A DNA stretch of 64,000 nucleotides. It comes from Thauera sp. JM12B12. Lineage in GTDB: Bacteria > Pseudomonadota > Gammaproteobacteria > Burkholderiales > Rhodocyclaceae. The notes beneath the pieces are model-generated. The model made no database searches, was not told the DNA's origin, and was given only the letters and a program-made list of their open reading frames with translations. The stretch spans positions 1,116,001-1,180,000 of the forward strand of contig NZ_CP154859.1 in assembly GCF_039614725.1 (NCBI RefSeq). Reading direction: 5' to 3'. Of this stretch, positions 17,990 to 26,931 are shown piece after piece; within the stretch, counting starts at the first letter, position 1; each line of letters starts with the position of its first letter. A program made the position numbers and the translations under genes.

Positions 17990-19302
17990 AGATCAGCATT
18001 TTCGGCCTCGGTTACGTCGGCGCAGTGTCGCTGGCCTGCCTCGCGCGTGAAGGTCACCAGGTCATCGGCGTCGATATCGATCAGACCAAGCTCGACCTCA
18101 TCAAGGCCGGCACCACCCCGGTGGTGGAAGAAGGCATGGTCGACCTCATGGCCAGCGTTGCCGCCAGCGGCCGCGTCAGCGTAACCACCGACGTCGGCCA
18201 GGCGCTCCTCGACAGCGACATCTCGCTCATCTGCGTCGGCACCCCTTCGGCCCCCAACGGCAGTCAGGACCAGGGCGCGGTGCTGCGACTGGCCGCCGAC
18301 CTCGGCAAGGCGATCGCGAAAAAGGCCGCACCGCATGTGCTGGTGTTCCGCTCCACGCTCGCCCCCGGCACCGTGGAAGAGACCCTGGTCCCCATCCTCG
18401 AGCGCGAATCCGGCAAGCGCGACGGCGAGGGCTTCCACACCTGCTTCCAGCCCGAGTTCCTGCGCGAAGGCTCGTCCATCCGCGACTACGACAAGCCGCC
18501 CTTCACCGTCATCGGCGCCAACCACGACTACCCGGTCGAGCGCCTGCGCGAGCTCTTCGGCCACCTGCCATGCAAGTTCCTGCGCACCTCGGTGCGTGCG
18601 GCCGAGATGATGAAATACGCGTGCAACAACTTCCACGCGCTCAAGATCACCTTCGCCAACGAGACCGCCCGCCTGTGCGAGGCGCTGGGCGTGAACCCCT
18701 TCGAGGTCATGGAGCTGGTCTGCCAGGACACCCAGCTCAACATCTCGCCCGCCTACCTCAAGCCCGGCTTCGCCTTCGGCGGCTCGTGCCTGCCCAAGGA
18801 CCTGCGCGCCACCACCTACCTGGCCAAGACGCACGACGTCGAGCTGCCCATGCTCGGCGGCATCATGCAGTCCAACCGCCAGCACATCGACCGCGCCATC
18901 GCCAAGGTGCTCGAATCCGGCTGCCGCAAGGTCGGCATGCTCGGCCTGTCGTTCAAGACCGGCACCGACGACCTGCGCGAAAGCCCGCTCGTCGTCCTTG
19001 CCGAGCAGCTCCTCGGCAAGGGCGTGCAACTGTCGATCTTCGACCCCGACGTGCAACTGTCGCGCCTGCTCGGCGCCAACCGCCGCTTTATCGAAACGCA
19101 ACTGCCGCACATCGGCGACCTGCTCAAGCCCGACCTCGACGCCATCATCGCCGAGGCCGACATGCTCATCGTCGGCGTGTCCAATCCGGCGATCTTCGAC
19201 GCGCTTGCCACCCACGCGCGGCCCGAGCAGAAGGTGCTGGACCTGGTGAACCTGCCCAAGGGCATCGCGCTGCGCGCCCAGGTGGAAGGGCTCTGCTGGT
19301 GA
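17986..19302 (+). CDS. Nucleotide-sugar 6-dehydrogenase (GDP-mannose/UDP-sugar type, AlgD-like)
   Basis: A 438-residue NAD-dependent enzyme that oxidises a sugar nucleotide to its uronic acid. The Rossmann motif is FGLGYVGAVSLACLA, and the active-site Cys lies in FAFGGSCLPKDL. The block ACNNFHALKITFANE is closer to GDP-mannose dehydrogenases (AlgD) than to the UDP-glucose enzyme at 39.9 kb, so GDP-mannuronate is the likely product; UDP-ManNAc oxidation is an alternative given the epimerase upstream. Its carboxyl group is a plausible substrate for the amidotransferases. Confidence 0.85.
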   Translation: MKISIFGLGYVGAVSLACLAREGHQVIGVDIDQTKLDLIKAGTTPVVEEGMVDLMASVAASGRVSVTTDVGQALLDSDISLICVGTPSAPNGSQDQGAVLRLAADLGKAIAKKAAPHVLVFRSTLAPGTVEETLVPILERESGKRDGEGFHTCFQPEFLREGSSIRDYDKPPFTVIGANHDYPVERLRELFGHLPCKFLRTSVRAAEMMKYACNNFHALKITFANETARLCEALGVNPFEVMELVCQDTQLNISPAYLKPGFAFGGSCLPKDLRATTYLAKTHDVELPMLGGIMQSNRQHIDRAIAKVLESGCRKVGMLGLSFKTGTDDLRESPLVVLAEQLLGKGVQLSIFDPDVQLSRLLGANRRFIETQLPHIGDLLKPDLDAIIAEADMLIVGVSNPAIFDALATHARPEQKVLDLVNLPKGIALRAQVEGLCW

Positions 19303-20342
19303 GCGCTGGCGCGGCACGGCCGGGCAGGGCGGGCGCGGCTCGCCTGTGGTTGCGACTGTTCTGGCTCAGCGCGCTGCTGACGCTGGCAGTCGGCGCCACC
19401 CTCGTGCCGCACCTGCGCGACTCCGCCGAGCTGGTGCGCATGCGCAACGCGCTGTTGCTGCAATCCGCACCCGCCGCATACGACTGGACGCCGGCCGCCG
19501 TGCCGGCTGACTTTGCGCGCGAGACGGCCGCGCCGCTGCCGCTCTACGCCGACATCGTCGCCGGCAACCAGCTCAAGGTCGCAGGTGACGACTGGGCCAC
19601 CGCGCTCGCCATCGGTCGCCACCTGCTGCCCGACGGCCGGCGCAGCGGCGGCGCCATCCAGGCCGACCTCACCGACACCTACACCCGCATCACGCAGCAG
19701 GGCGAAGGCTATTGCGGCGACTACGCCGACAGCTTCACCGGCTTTGCCACCGCGGCCGGGGTGTTCTCGCGGCCGTGGGCGTTTTCCTTCGACGGCTTCG
19801 GCGGGCATGGCCACATCCTCAACGAGATCTGGGACAGCCAGCGCGCGCGCTGGATCATGATCGACGTGTTCAACAACTTCTACGTCACCGACGCCAGCGG
19901 CCAGCCGCTGTCGGCGATGGCCTTTCGTGCGGCGCTGCAGGCGGGCGCGACCGACATCAAGCTGGTGCCGGTCGATCCGCTGGCGCGGCCGGGTTTCAAG
20001 ATTGAGGACAAGGCCATCGACTACTACCGCCGCGGCCTGCCCGAGTGGTACATGTGGTGGGGCAACAACGTGTTCGAGTACGACCAGGCGCCGCTGGTGC
20101 GGGCGCTAGGGGGTGTGCATCGGGCGGCGGAGCAGTTGGGCGGTGTGGCCTCCGGCGTTCATCCGGGCATCCGCATCCTTGCAACCGAGCAGAACACGGA
20201 ACGGCGCGAGGCCATGCAGTCCCTCAAGTGGCGGCTCCACGCTGCGGTGCTGCTAGGGGTCGCGAGCCTCGTCCTGCTGCTCGCTTGGGTGTTCGCGCGC
20301 GCTCGTTCGCGCAAGAGGCAAGGTTTGGAGGCCCGATCATGA
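19299..20342 (+). CDS. Membrane-anchored transglutaminase-like protein
   Basis: A 347-residue protein with an N-terminal membrane helix (about 16-35), a periplasmic domain and a C-terminal helix (about 310-330) ending in basic residues. The centre holds a transglutaminase-like Cys-His-Asp core: GEGYCGDYADSF, GGHGHILNEIWD and RWIMIDVFN. Such domains cut or transfer amide or ester bonds. The GTG start at 19299 overlaps the dehydrogenase stop and the stop overlaps the next ATG, so it belongs to the operon. It is not among the standard exosortase-locus genes known to me. A role in amide or ester modification of the glycan or of sorted proteins is an inference. Confidence 0.75.
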   Translation: MSAGAARPGRAGAARLWLRLFWLSALLTLAVGATLVPHLRDSAELVRMRNALLLQSAPAAYDWTPAAVPADFARETAAPLPLYADIVAGNQLKVAGDDWATALAIGRHLLPDGRRSGGAIQADLTDTYTRITQQGEGYCGDYADSFTGFATAAGVFSRPWAFSFDGFGGHGHILNEIWDSQRARWIMIDVFNNFYVTDASGQPLSAMAFRAALQAGATDIKLVPVDPLARPGFKIEDKAIDYYRRGLPEWYMWWGNNVFEYDQAPLVRALGGVHRAAEQLGGVASGVHPGIRILATEQNTERREAMQSLKWRLHAAVLLGVASLVLLLAWVFARARSRKRQGLEARS

Positions 20343-21610
20343 AGCGTGATTCAGGCGCCGCGCACGCTGTGCAGGACGAATCGGCCCAACTCCCTGCCAT
20401 CGCGGTTTATTCCGCCCTGTTCCCCAACGCACGCCAGCCAAACGCGGGGCTTTTCATTCGCGAACGCATGTTCCGCATGCGCCGCTATGCCCCGCTGATC
20501 GTCGTCTCGCCCCAGCCCTGGTTCCCGTTTCAGTCGCTCATCCGGCACTTCAAGCCCGGCTATCGGCCCATGCCGGCTGCACAGGAAGCACAGCAGGGTG
20601 TCACCGTGTTCTTCCCGCGCTTTCTCGCCATCCCGGGTTTGTTGCGCCGATTCGACGGGCTTTCAATGGCCGTCTGCACGTGGCCGCTGATGCGGCGGCT
20701 CAAACGCGAACAGGGCCTAGGCATCATCGACGCCCACTTTGCCTACCCGTGCGGCGAGGCAGCGACGCGGCTTGGCCGCTGGCTCGGGCTGCCCGTTACG
20801 ATCACCATGCGTGGCACCGAGTCGCGACACCTGCAGGATCCCGTGTTGCGGCCCAAGGTGCTTGCGGCGGTACGCGGTGCGAGCCGGGTGTTCAGCGTTT
20901 CAGATTCGCTGCGCCAGCTTGTGCTGTCGGCGGGCATCCCCCAAGACCACGTGCACGTCGTAGGCAACGGTGTCGATCTTGCCAAGTTCCGCCGCATACC
21001 ACAGGCCGAGGCACGCGCCGCGCTTGGGCTGAAGGCCGAAGGCCCGGTACTGATCTCGGTTGGTGGCCTGGTCGAACGCAAGGGATTCCACCGCGTCATC
21101 GAGCTCCTCCCCGAACTGGTCAAGCGTTTCCCGAGCCTGCATTACCTGGCGGTGGGCGGGCCCAGCCCCGAAGGCGACATGACCACCGAGCTGCGCGAGC
21201 AGGTCGCCCGTCTCGGGCTCGAGTCACACGTCACCTTCACCGGTCCACTGCCCCCCGACCGTCTGCATGTGCCGCTCAGCGCAGCCGACATATTCGTGCT
21301 GTCCACGCGCAACGAAGGCTGGGCCAATGTCTTCCTCGAAGCCATGGCCTGCGGATTGCCCGTCGTCACCACCGACGTGGGTGGCAATGCGGAGGTCGTC
21401 TGCACACCGGAACTTGGTCGCATCGTGCCGTTCGGCGACGCGGCCGCCTTGCGCGACGCACTCGCCGAAGCGGTCGAGCATCCATGGGATCGCGACCGCA
21501 TCGTGGCATACGCATGCGACAACACCTGGGACAAACGCATTGCGCTGCTGCTCGGACATTTCCGTCAATTGCTCGCCACTCACCCGAAGGCAACTGAACA
21601 CACCGCATGA
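20339..21610 (+). CDS. Glycosyltransferase family 4
   Basis: A 423-residue GT-B glycosyltransferase. The N-terminal domain has ALFPNARQPNAGLFIRERM, and DAHFAYPCGEAATRLGRWLG is typical of colanic-acid type WcaL/AmsK relatives. The donor-binding segment reads STRNEGWANVFLEAMACGLP. It probably adds a repeat-unit sugar. The ATG at 20339 overlaps the previous stop and the gene overlaps its successor as ATGA, which indicates strict translational coupling. Confidence 0.88.
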   Translation: MKRDSGAAHAVQDESAQLPAIAVYSALFPNARQPNAGLFIRERMFRMRRYAPLIVVSPQPWFPFQSLIRHFKPGYRPMPAAQEAQQGVTVFFPRFLAIPGLLRRFDGLSMAVCTWPLMRRLKREQGLGIIDAHFAYPCGEAATRLGRWLGLPVTITMRGTESRHLQDPVLRPKVLAAVRGASRVFSVSDSLRQLVLSAGIPQDHVHVVGNGVDLAKFRRIPQAEARAALGLKAEGPVLISVGGLVERKGFHRVIELLPELVKRFPSLHYLAVGGPSPEGDMTTELREQVARLGLESHVTFTGPLPPDRLHVPLSAADIFVLSTRNEGWANVFLEAMACGLPVVTTDVGGNAEVVCTPELGRIVPFGDAAALRDALAEAVEHPWDRDRIVAYACDNTWDKRIALLLGHFRQLLATHPKATEHTA

Positions 21611-22989
21611 GCACGCTCTACACCCGCATCGCCTCAGGTCTGCTGTTTCCCCTCCACGAGAAGCTCAAGGGCCACACTTCCGTCGAGCTTCGGCACAGCC
21701 TCGAAGAGAGCCAGTGGTGGCCAGCCAGCCGCATCGAGCAGCACCGTATCCAGCGATTGCGCGCCTTCCTTGGCCAGATCGGGCGGACGGTGCCGTATTA
21801 CCGCGACCTCTTCGCGCGCGAAGGCTTCGACCCTGCAGGCCTCGACTCGCTCGCGGCGCTCCAGCGTTTGCCCTTCCTCACCAAGCGCGTTATCCGCGCC
21901 AATGTCGAGCAGCTCAAGGCCGAAGGCCAGGGGCAGCTCAGCCGCTACAACACAGGCGGCTCATCCGGCGAGCCGCTGATCTTCTACATCGGCAAATCCC
22001 GCAAGAGCCACGACGTTGCCGCAAAGTGGCGCGCCACACGCTGGTGGGGCGTCGACATCGGCGACCCCGAACTGGTGGTCTGGGGCAGCCCGGTCGAACT
22101 CGGCGCCCAGGACCGCATCCGTCAGCTACGCGATGCGCTGATGCGCAGCCATCTTCTGCCTGCCTTCGAGATGTCGCCCGCCAACCTCGACCGCTTCGTC
22201 GACACCATCCGCCGCGTGCGGCCGGCGATGCTTTTCGGCTACCCGTCCAGCCTGTCGCTGATCGCCGAACATGCCCGCAAGAAGGGCATCGCGATGGACA
22301 CGCTCGGCATCAAGGTCGCCTTCGTCACCTCCGAAAAGCTCTACGACGAGCAGCGCCGCATCATCAGCGAAACCTACGGCTGCCCGGTGGCCAACGGCTA
22401 CGGCGCGCGCGACGCCGGCTTCATCGCCCACGAATGCCCCTCTGGCAGCCTGCACATCAGCGCCGAAGACATCATCGTCGAGACCGTACGCGCCGATGGC
22501 ACCCCCACCGCGCAGGGCGAGGCGGGCGAGATCGTCGTCACCCACATGGCGACTGCGGAATTCCCCTTCGTGCGCTACCGAACCGGCGACGTCGGTGTGC
22601 TCAGCGATGCACCTTGCGCCTGCGGGCGTGGCCTGCCAGTGCTGGCCGAAGTGCAAGGGCGAACCACCGACTTCGTCGTGGCACAGGACGGCACCATCAT
22701 GCACGGCCTTGCCCTCATCTATACGGTGCGTGACGTGCCAGGCGTGGAGCGCTTCAAGATCGTGCAGCATTCGCTTGACGTTACCGAGGTGCTGCTGGTG
22801 ACGAACCCGCAGTTCGATCCCGCTTCAGAAGACCGTATCGTCCGGGACTACCGGGCACGGCTGGGGAAGGCCGTTGTGGTGCGCATCACCCACGTCGCTG
22901 ATATTCCGCCGGAGAAGTCCGGTAAATATCGTTACGTAGTCAGCGCGGTCGCTGTCGATCGCAACAAGGAGTTTCCAGCACATGCGTGA
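21607..22989 (+). CDS. PaaK-like phenylacetate-CoA ligase family protein (CapK-type)
   Basis: A 460-residue adenylate-forming enzyme homologue. YNTGGSSGEPLIFY is the Ser/Thr/Gly-rich nucleotide-binding loop, NGYGARDAGFIAHE is the substrate-side motif, and FVRYRTGDVG is the adenylate hinge. PaaK relatives (CapK) are common in capsule and exopolysaccharide loci, where their substrates are unknown; true phenylacetate degradation is unlikely here as no paa genes are near. The C-terminus overlaps the ligase gene by eight bases. Confidence 0.85.
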   Translation: MSTLYTRIASGLLFPLHEKLKGHTSVELRHSLEESQWWPASRIEQHRIQRLRAFLGQIGRTVPYYRDLFAREGFDPAGLDSLAALQRLPFLTKRVIRANVEQLKAEGQGQLSRYNTGGSSGEPLIFYIGKSRKSHDVAAKWRATRWWGVDIGDPELVVWGSPVELGAQDRIRQLRDALMRSHLLPAFEMSPANLDRFVDTIRRVRPAMLFGYPSSLSLIAEHARKKGIAMDTLGIKVAFVTSEKLYDEQRRIISETYGCPVANGYGARDAGFIAHECPSGSLHISAEDIIVETVRADGTPTAQGEAGEIVVTHMATAEFPFVRYRTGDVGVLSDAPCACGRGLPVLAEVQGRTTDFVVAQDGTIMHGLALIYTVRDVPGVERFKIVQHSLDVTEVLLVTNPQFDPASEDRIVRDYRARLGKAVVVRITHVADIPPEKSGKYRYVVSAVAVDRNKEFPAHA

Positions 22990-24223
22990 CCTGCTCGTCA
23001 CTGGCATCGTGCTCGGCGCGCTGCCTTTCATCTTTAGAAACGCATGGATTGGGGTCCTTTTGTGGACCTGGTTGAGCCTGATGAATCCCCACAAACTTGC
23101 CTGGGGCTTTGCCACGAATGCGCCGTTTGCAGCACTCGCGGCAGGTGTGACGCTAATTGGTCTCGTCACCACCAAAGGTCCAGTTAGCCTGCCGAAGTCA
23201 AGTGTGATTTATTTTTTGATCGCATTTATTTTATGGATGGGGCTGACGACAGCCTTTTCCATATACCCCGAGTTATCGCTCGAACAATATATAAAAGTGC
23301 TAAAGATTCAATTGATGACGCTTGTTGCATTGGCGCTTTTACACGAGAAAAAACATATCCAATTGTTTGTATGGGTCAACGTGCTTTCGATCGGTTTTTT
23401 CGGTGTAAAAGGCGGTATCTATACGATACAAACGGCAGGTGGAGGCAGGGTTTGGGGGCCTGGCGGGTTCATCGGAGGGAACAATGAGATTGGCCTCGCC
23501 ATGCTCATTACCATCCCGTTGATGTACTACCTCTATCTCACCTCAGATGCAAAATGGATCAAGCGCGGCCTGATGGCGGCTATGCTGCTAACTGCCGTGG
23601 CGGTACTTGGAACGCAGTCTCGGGGGGCATTTCTGGCGATTGCCGCCATGGGTTTCGTTCTTTGGCTGCGATCGCCCCATAAAGCAAACTCAGCTTTCTT
23701 TATTGTTGTGATTGCGGCTGTTCTCCTGGCATTCATGCCGGATTCTTGGTTTGAAAGGATGGGGACAATAAGAACGTATCAGGAAGACGGCTCCGCGATG
23801 GGGCGTATCACCGCCTGGAAGATGACTTTCAATCTTGCAAATGACCTATTTTTTGGGGGTGGCTTTTATATATACACCCCATTTGTTTACGCTTTGTACC
23901 AGCCAGATTTTGTCAAATCGGTCGTTGCCCATAGTATCTACTTTTCCGTTCTTGGTGAGCATGGTTGGGTCGGTCTAGGATTGTTTCTGACTATCTGGTT
24001 CCTTGTCTGGCGAGATGCGGCATCACTGAGGAAAAGGGTAAAGGGTGTCGATGATCTGCTCTGGGTCCATCACCTCGCAGGAATGTGCCAAGTCGCTCTT
24101 GTCGGGTATCTGGTTGGCGGCGCTTTTCTTAGTTTGGCCTACTATGATTACCCATATAACCTCCTCGTAATCATCGCGGTGACCCAGCGCTGGTTGCTGG
24201 CTCACACACAGGTGCAGACGTAG
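22982..24223 (+). CDS. Putative O-glycosylation ligase, exosortase A system-associated (Wzy/WaaL type)
   Basis: A 413-residue polytopic membrane protein with about ten hydrophobic segments. The N-terminus IFRNAWIGVLLWTWLSLMNP is typical of the TIGR03097 family of exosortase loci. A large periplasmic loop contains SRGAF and YTPFVYALYQ, and HSIYFSVLGEHGWVGLGLF is the ligase-family signature with the conserved His. It would polymerise repeat units or transfer glycan to an acceptor. From about 23,200 the sequence becomes noticeably AT-richer than the operon before it. Confidence 0.88.
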   Translation: MRDLLVTGIVLGALPFIFRNAWIGVLLWTWLSLMNPHKLAWGFATNAPFAALAAGVTLIGLVTTKGPVSLPKSSVIYFLIAFILWMGLTTAFSIYPELSLEQYIKVLKIQLMTLVALALLHEKKHIQLFVWVNVLSIGFFGVKGGIYTIQTAGGGRVWGPGGFIGGNNEIGLAMLITIPLMYYLYLTSDAKWIKRGLMAAMLLTAVAVLGTQSRGAFLAIAAMGFVLWLRSPHKANSAFFIVVIAAVLLAFMPDSWFERMGTIRTYQEDGSAMGRITAWKMTFNLANDLFFGGGFYIYTPFVYALYQPDFVKSVVAHSIYFSVLGEHGWVGLGLFLTIWFLVWRDAASLRKRVKGVDDLLWVHHLAGMCQVALVGYLVGGAFLSLAYYDYPYNLLVIIAVTQRWLLAHTQVQT

Positions 24224-24289
24224 AGTCAGCCGCTCATTGGTGGGTGACCGGATCGTTTCGGGGGTTGTCTGGATAGGAGGTGCGGGGTC

Positions 24290-25783
24290 ATGTCGGTATT
24301 GAGATTGCGTGTCCTTGTTCTGGTTTTTGCATGTCTTGGTGTCGTCCAAGCATTCGCCCAAGTGCCTTTGACTGATCGCCCGGACGGAATGACGTGTCAT
24401 TACTATTCGGCAGGCGCAAAGCTCTCCTGGAAACAGAATGGCGGCGATTGGGTTGATCGTGAAGGGATCTTGTATGGGGTAAAGCCGTTCGATGTCAGAA
24501 GCGTCAAACGGCTCGACGCTCCCCAGATCATTCGTTGGGACGCGAGGACGCTCGTTGAAAAGTGGCTCAGTGGAGAAGGTGTCCCAGGCGTTTTTTTCCT
24601 ACGTCCAGTCGAGAGCCCGCTTTCGGGTGTAGTCGATTTCGTCAGTCGAGAGAGTTCGAATTCTTCGATGCATCCGACGCTCGCCATTGAGTGGGTCGAT
24701 GGGAAAAGCACCAGACTCTCCGTTCAAGCAGATACCAATTTTGCATGTCCAACTTACCGAAGTACAGGAAGCGCTGAAGTATTGAACGTCGGTGGAAAAC
24801 GCAGTGGCATTTTAGTTTTCCCGTTTAAGCCAGAGCATGGCAAGAAAGTGCGGTCCGCGGTCCTTGAGCTAACTGCGGTTAAACAGTACGGAAACGGTGC
24901 GCAGATTGGCCTGTTTAACGCAGACTTGCCGTGGACGCGAGAGGCAGAAGTATCTCGTGGCATAGCCTCGGGCTTCACACTTGACCGTGGTATCTCACAA
25001 CATGCTGAGGTTCTCTATGCGACAAGTTTTGAAAGCGAGTCGTGGCTATCCTCGTGGACGGATTTGAGGCCAACAAGTACCTTCGACCTTGTGGAGGACG
25101 ACGTCGAGAGCGGCTTTGAACCATTGGATGGCAAAGCGCTTCGCGTCAAGATTCTAGAAGGGCATAACACCGGGATCAGTGTCCACTACCGGTTTGCAAG
25201 TGCGTCTGGCGGTGAGCCTGATGAGGCGTATTTTCGTTACTACCTGCGGTTGGGTAATGACTGGAACCCGGTTGCAGACGGCGGAAAGCTGCCAGGTTTT
25301 GCCGGGACGTATGGGCGTGCAGGTTGGGGAATGAGGTCGTCCGACGGTTACAACGGATGGTCTGCAAGAGGCGCTTTCTTCAGGCAAGTCCCAGGCGAAT
25401 CTGCAGCGAGTGGTTTTCGAGGCATTGGGTCGTATGTGTACCAGGTCAAGGACTCGGGTGGTTCGGGTGAGCAAATCGGCTGGGACCAAGGCGTTTCGGG
25501 TTTGATTCGAAAGAATCAGTGGTACAGCGTTGAGCAATATGTGCGCATGAATACGCCGGGAAAAAGTGATGGTGTCTTGCGTGCCTGGATAGATGGACGG
25601 TTGGCGTTGGAAAGATTGGACATGCGCTACCGTGAAATAGATGATCTGCATATCGAATCGGTATGGATGGATATTTATCACGGAGGGACGGCCCGCGCAC
25701 CCCACACGATGACCCTGTATATCGATAACCTGGTTATTAGTAGAGGGTATGTCGGGCCGGTCGCTGCTTGGTCCAAGCGTTAA
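24290..25783 (+). CDS. Secreted polysaccharide lyase-like protein (PL14-type domain)
   Basis: A 497-residue protein with a signal peptide (LRVLVLVFACLGVVQAFAQ). Residues about 35-230 resemble a DNRLRE-type beta-sandwich: LVEKWLSGEG, then HPTLAIEWVDG. Residues about 240-490 resemble PL14 alginate/glucuronan lyases: FRYYLRLGNDWNPV, then GGKLPGFAG, VRMNTPGKSDGVLRAWIDG and YIDNLVISRG. A role in trimming or releasing the uronic-acid polymer is likely, but catalytic residues cannot be assigned with certainty. Base composition is lower in GC than the operon upstream, which suggests separate acquisition. Confidence 0.7.
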   Translation: MSVLRLRVLVLVFACLGVVQAFAQVPLTDRPDGMTCHYYSAGAKLSWKQNGGDWVDREGILYGVKPFDVRSVKRLDAPQIIRWDARTLVEKWLSGEGVPGVFFLRPVESPLSGVVDFVSRESSNSSMHPTLAIEWVDGKSTRLSVQADTNFACPTYRSTGSAEVLNVGGKRSGILVFPFKPEHGKKVRSAVLELTAVKQYGNGAQIGLFNADLPWTREAEVSRGIASGFTLDRGISQHAEVLYATSFESESWLSSWTDLRPTSTFDLVEDDVESGFEPLDGKALRVKILEGHNTGISVHYRFASASGGEPDEAYFRYYLRLGNDWNPVADGGKLPGFAGTYGRAGWGMRSSDGYNGWSARGAFFRQVPGESAASGFRGIGSYVYQVKDSGGSGEQIGWDQGVSGLIRKNQWYSVEQYVRMNTPGKSDGVLRAWIDGRLALERLDMRYREIDDLHIESVWMDIYHGGTARAPHTMTLYIDNLVISRGYVGPVAAWSKR

Positions 25784-25924
25784 GTTTTTGTATTAGACGC
25801 TCTTGCTTTCGGGGCAGCCGGGGTTTAAGGCCGGAGCGGACGATGGCCCGATTGAGTTTAGTCTTGGCTTCGTTCAACTGTGCCCAATCGGGTTCACTAG
25901 ATCAGTTATCACCGGAGGTTTAGA

Positions 25925-26893
25925 TTGCCCGGTAATTCACTAGAGCGGCTCATTTTCACTGTGCTCACGCGCCCCCGATCAGCGCGGGCGTTGAGTGTTT
26001 TGATCTTTCACCGTGTTCTGACCACACCTGATCCGCTCTTCCCCGGTGAAGTGGACAGCGAGCGCTTCGACGAGCTTCTCGACTGGATCGGCGGCGCCTT
26101 CAACGTAATGCCGCTCTCTACCGGGTTGGACGCGCTCAAAGCAGGCACCCTCCCGACTCGCGCCGCAGCCATCACCTTTGACGATGGATACGCCGACAAC
26201 CTCACGAACGCCGCGCCATTGCTCAAGGCCCATGGAATGTCGGCAACCTTCTTCATCGCAACGGGGTTTCTCGATGGCGGGATCATGTTCAACGACATGA
26301 TCATCGAGTCCGTGCGGCGGACGCCCCATGAGGCGCTCTCGCTTGAAGCGTTGGGGCTTGCGCACTTGCCCGTCAATACCACCGAAGACAAGCGCCGTGC
26401 CATTGATGCGATCCTGGACAAGGTGAAGTTCCTGCCGCAGGCACAACGGGCAGAAGCTGCAGCGCTAGTCCGTGATCGTGCGAGCGTCGAACTGCCCACT
26501 GACTTGATGCTCACCTCGACCGAGTTGATTCGCCTGCGCGATTGCGGCATGGAGATCGGTGCCCACACGATGACGCATCCAATCCTCACCCGCGTGAGTG
26601 CAGCGGTTGCGAAGGCAGAGATAGAGGATGGCCGTGATCGTCTTGAGGAACTGCTTGAACAGCGGATTCGCGTTTTTGCCTACCCAAATGGAAAGCGGGG
26701 GCGGGACTACGGTGACGAGCATGTGAAGATGGTGCGTGACGCCGGATTCGACTTCGCAGTGAGTACGGATTGGGGCGTTGCGCGCCAGGGGAGCGATCTA
26801 TTTCAATTGCCTCGCTTCACTCCATGGGACCGTAGCCGTCTGCGATTCAATGCGAGGCTGGCGAAAAATATGCTTCAGGCCAACAAGGTGTGA
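25925..26893 (+). CDS. Polysaccharide deacetylase family protein (NodB fold)
   Basis: A 322-residue protein with AITFDDGYADNLTNAAPLL, the metal-binding Asp-Asp motif of NodB deacetylases, EIGAHTMTHPILT with its two metal-ligand His residues, and a C-terminal FAYPNGKRG motif. No signal peptide is evident. The TTG at 25925 follows GGAGG by six bases, so it is preferred as start. It is the second deacetylase of the region and is unlike the exosortase-specific enzyme at 6.4 kb; the two may act on different residues. Confidence 0.85.
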   Translation: MPGNSLERLIFTVLTRPRSARALSVLIFHRVLTTPDPLFPGEVDSERFDELLDWIGGAFNVMPLSTGLDALKAGTLPTRAAAITFDDGYADNLTNAAPLLKAHGMSATFFIATGFLDGGIMFNDMIIESVRRTPHEALSLEALGLAHLPVNTTEDKRRAIDAILDKVKFLPQAQRAEAAALVRDRASVELPTDLMLTSTELIRLRDCGMEIGAHTMTHPILTRVSAAVAKAEIEDGRDRLEELLEQRIRVFAYPNGKRGRDYGDEHVKMVRDAGFDFAVSTDWGVARQGSDLFQLPRFTPWDRSRLRFNARLAKNMLQANKV

Positions 26894-26931
26894 TGGTCTG
26901 AAGGCGCGCAGGATAGAGCAGGAGCAGTGGG

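Noticed and set aside
25847..25892. Stem CCCGATTG/CAATCGGG before the second deacetylase
   Set aside because: The loop is 30 bases with no T-run or known regulator; it could be chance.
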